From Vallitalea longa (lineage in GTDB: Bacteria > Bacillota > Clostridia > Lachnospirales > Vallitaleaceae): a DNA stretch of 64,000 nt. Every line of letters starts with the position of its first letter. Positions within the stretch are counted from its first letter, which is position 1. Below, in pieces: positions 63,260 through 64,000 of the stretch. The stretch covers positions 248,001-312,000 of the forward strand of contig NZ_BRLB01000001.1 of the NCBI RefSeq assembly GCF_027923465.1. Reading direction: 5' to 3'. A program made the translations under genes and the position numbers. The notes beneath the pieces are model-generated. The model did no database searches. It saw nothing but the letters and a program-made list of their open reading frames with translations, and had not been told where the DNA came from.

Positions 63260-63292
63260 AGTATAATACAAATGATAATGATAGTCAATATT
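63260..63292 (-). promoter_or_regulatory. Promoter with Fur-like box, iron-type ABC/ECF operon
   Basis: TTGACT (complement of 63283-63288) and TATACT (63260-63265) are 17 bp apart on the minus strand. GATAATGATAGTCAATATT (63274-63292) matches the 19-bp Fur consensus at 16 positions and covers the -35 and half of the spacer, the usual repression site. The rest of the 63063-63460 gap holds only this and the hairpin at 63385-63412. Confidence 0.78.
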
Positions 63293-63384
63293 AATTATTA
63301 GAATGTTTTATTATCATATAATAATCATACTTGCTTCTATAAGCAAATATAATAATTTCAATATGATCTTCTTTTACATATAGA

Positions 63385-63412
63385 AAGACAGCTTCAGTTA
63401 AGAAACTGTCTT
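63385..63412 (-). terminator. Possible terminator of the ABC-F gene
   Basis: AAGACAG (63385-63391) and CTGTCTT (63406-63412) with inner TTC/GAA pairing form a stem about 50 bp after the ABC-F stop. The U-tract on the minus strand is poor (TCTATATG), so this is a weak call. Confidence 0.45.
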
Positions 63413-63460
63413 ATATTCTTGGATTATGTTTCTATACAAAATCTCGTAGTACCATATCTT

Positions 63461-64000
63461 CTAGTTGTTTTTAATTTTTTGTTGTTTGTTACAAGCTACA
63501 GCATATACTTTGTCTACTAGATCTTCATAGAAAGATTTTTCATGAGATACTACGATAACTGATCCATTAAAATTAAATAGAGCTTCTTTTAAACTAATCT
63601 TGGTATCTTTATCCAAGTGGTTAGTGGGTTCATCTAGAATCAAAATATTTGCTTCTTTCAGAGTCATAATGCAAAGTTTAACTTTCGACTGTTCTCCTCC
63701 ACTTAGAGTTTTGATAGGCTGTGTTAAATCTTCCGCTCCTATTCCGCATTTACTCAATTCTCTCCTTATCTCTTCTGTTTTCATATCCGGATAATTCAAG
63801 CCCACTATTTCTAAAGCATTCATATCTTGATTTTCCCAATTAAGGTCTTGCTCGTAATAGGAGACTTTCGTATCTTTCGAGAACACTATATCTCCTGAGA
63901 TTGGATCTAATACTCCTACAATGGTTTTTAAAAGAGTAGATTTACCGATTCCATTAAATCCAGTAATTGCGATTTTATCTCCACTATTTAATTTTAGATT
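63461..64000 (-). CDS. ABC-F family ATPase (C-terminal part, runs off the window)
   Basis: The frame is open to the window edge (180 codons including stop seen). From the edge it reads the second ATPase domain: Walker A GFNGIGKST, then VSYYEQDLNW, signature LSGGEQSKVKLCIM, Walker B ILILDEPTNHLD and VVSHEKSFYEDLVDKVY. No membrane part follows, and the C-terminus is short. ABC-F proteins act on ribosomes; many in Firmicutes give resistance to lincosamides, streptogramins or pleuromutilins, others are translation factors. Which applies cannot be told from this half. A GTG at 63886 is internal, not a start. Confidence 0.9.
   Translation of the reverse strand, partial: NLKLNSGDKIAITGFNGIGKSTLLKTIVGVLDPISGDIVFSKDTKVSYYEQDLNWENQDMNALEIVGLNYPDMKTEEIRRELSKCGIGAEDLTQPIKTLSGGEQSKVKLCIMTLKEANILILDEPTNHLDKDTKISLKEALFNFNGSVIVVSHEKSFYEDLVDKVYAVACNKQQKIKNN

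Noticed and set aside
1-64000. tRNA, rRNA and CRISPR arrays
   Set aside because: None recognised by eye on either strand; a covariance scan would be needed to exclude a tRNA formally.

Overview
The window comes from a low-GC, Gram-positive anaerobe of the class Clostridia. Evidence is the AT-rich intergenic DNA, strong AGGAGG-type ribosome binding sites, TTGACA/TATAAT promoters, lipoprotein signal peptides, a T-box leader, a group IIC intron and many 4Fe-4S/flavodoxin proteins. Gene content (SLH protein, aminoethylphosphonate use, uronate TRAP system, MptD-type ECF transporter) would fit a Lachnospirales/Vallitalea-like saprophyte, but the genus is inference. No rRNA, tRNA or CRISPR array was seen. 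Almost every gene lies on the minus strand.

Layout. 1-9.6 kb: end of an oligopeptide-type ABC importer operon (lipoprotein plus two permeases), an uncharacterised protein, MgtC-family protein, an AraC regulator with a multi-hairpin element upstream, and an SLH-domain surface protein. 9.6-13.8 kb: a four-carbon sugar-acid operon (KdgT-type permease, kinase, PdxA2-type dehydrogenase, DeoR regulator). 14-19.5 kb: a complete 2-aminoethylphosphonate uptake and degradation operon (ATPase, fused permease, binding protein, PhnW, PhnX). 19.5-21.5 kb: a group IIC intron with its reverse transcriptase, sitting directly behind the terminator of the next gene. 21.6-28.5 kb: a 2294-residue secreted modular protein (transglutaminase-like core, discoidin, ricin and NPCBM modules, acidic 12-residue repeats). 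28.8-36.9 kb: a hexonate/uronate operon (TRAP transporter, LgoD-like dehydrogenase, UxaB, UxaA, GntR) under a promoter whose -10 lies in a palindrome. 37-40.7 kb: a cysteine-rich protein, an NSS amino-acid transporter behind a T-box leader whose specifier reads as GCC (Ala), and a DUF4236-like membrane protein.

41-54.3 kb is a patchwork of small regulator-plus-enzyme units: MarR with a reductive-dehalogenase-like iron-sulfur protein, flavodoxin, 2-hydroxyacid dehydrogenase with a tiny downstream ORF, TetR divergent from an alpha/beta hydrolase, MerR with a beta-lactamase-fold hydrolase, a large flavin/FeS ene-reductase with LysR, a flavodoxin-ferredoxin, AraC and pyroglutamyl peptidase. 54.5-55.7 kb encodes an S8 protease-like lipoprotein. 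55.9-63.3 kb is an operon of two ABC half-transporters, EcfT, a double EcfA and an MptD-type S component, ending in a broken ABC ATPase; its promoter carries a near-consensus Fur box, pointing to iron (siderophore-type) acquisition. The window ends inside an ABC-F ATPase.

Most operons carry a regulator and/or a readable operator, so several transcriptional circuits can be proposed directly from sequence.
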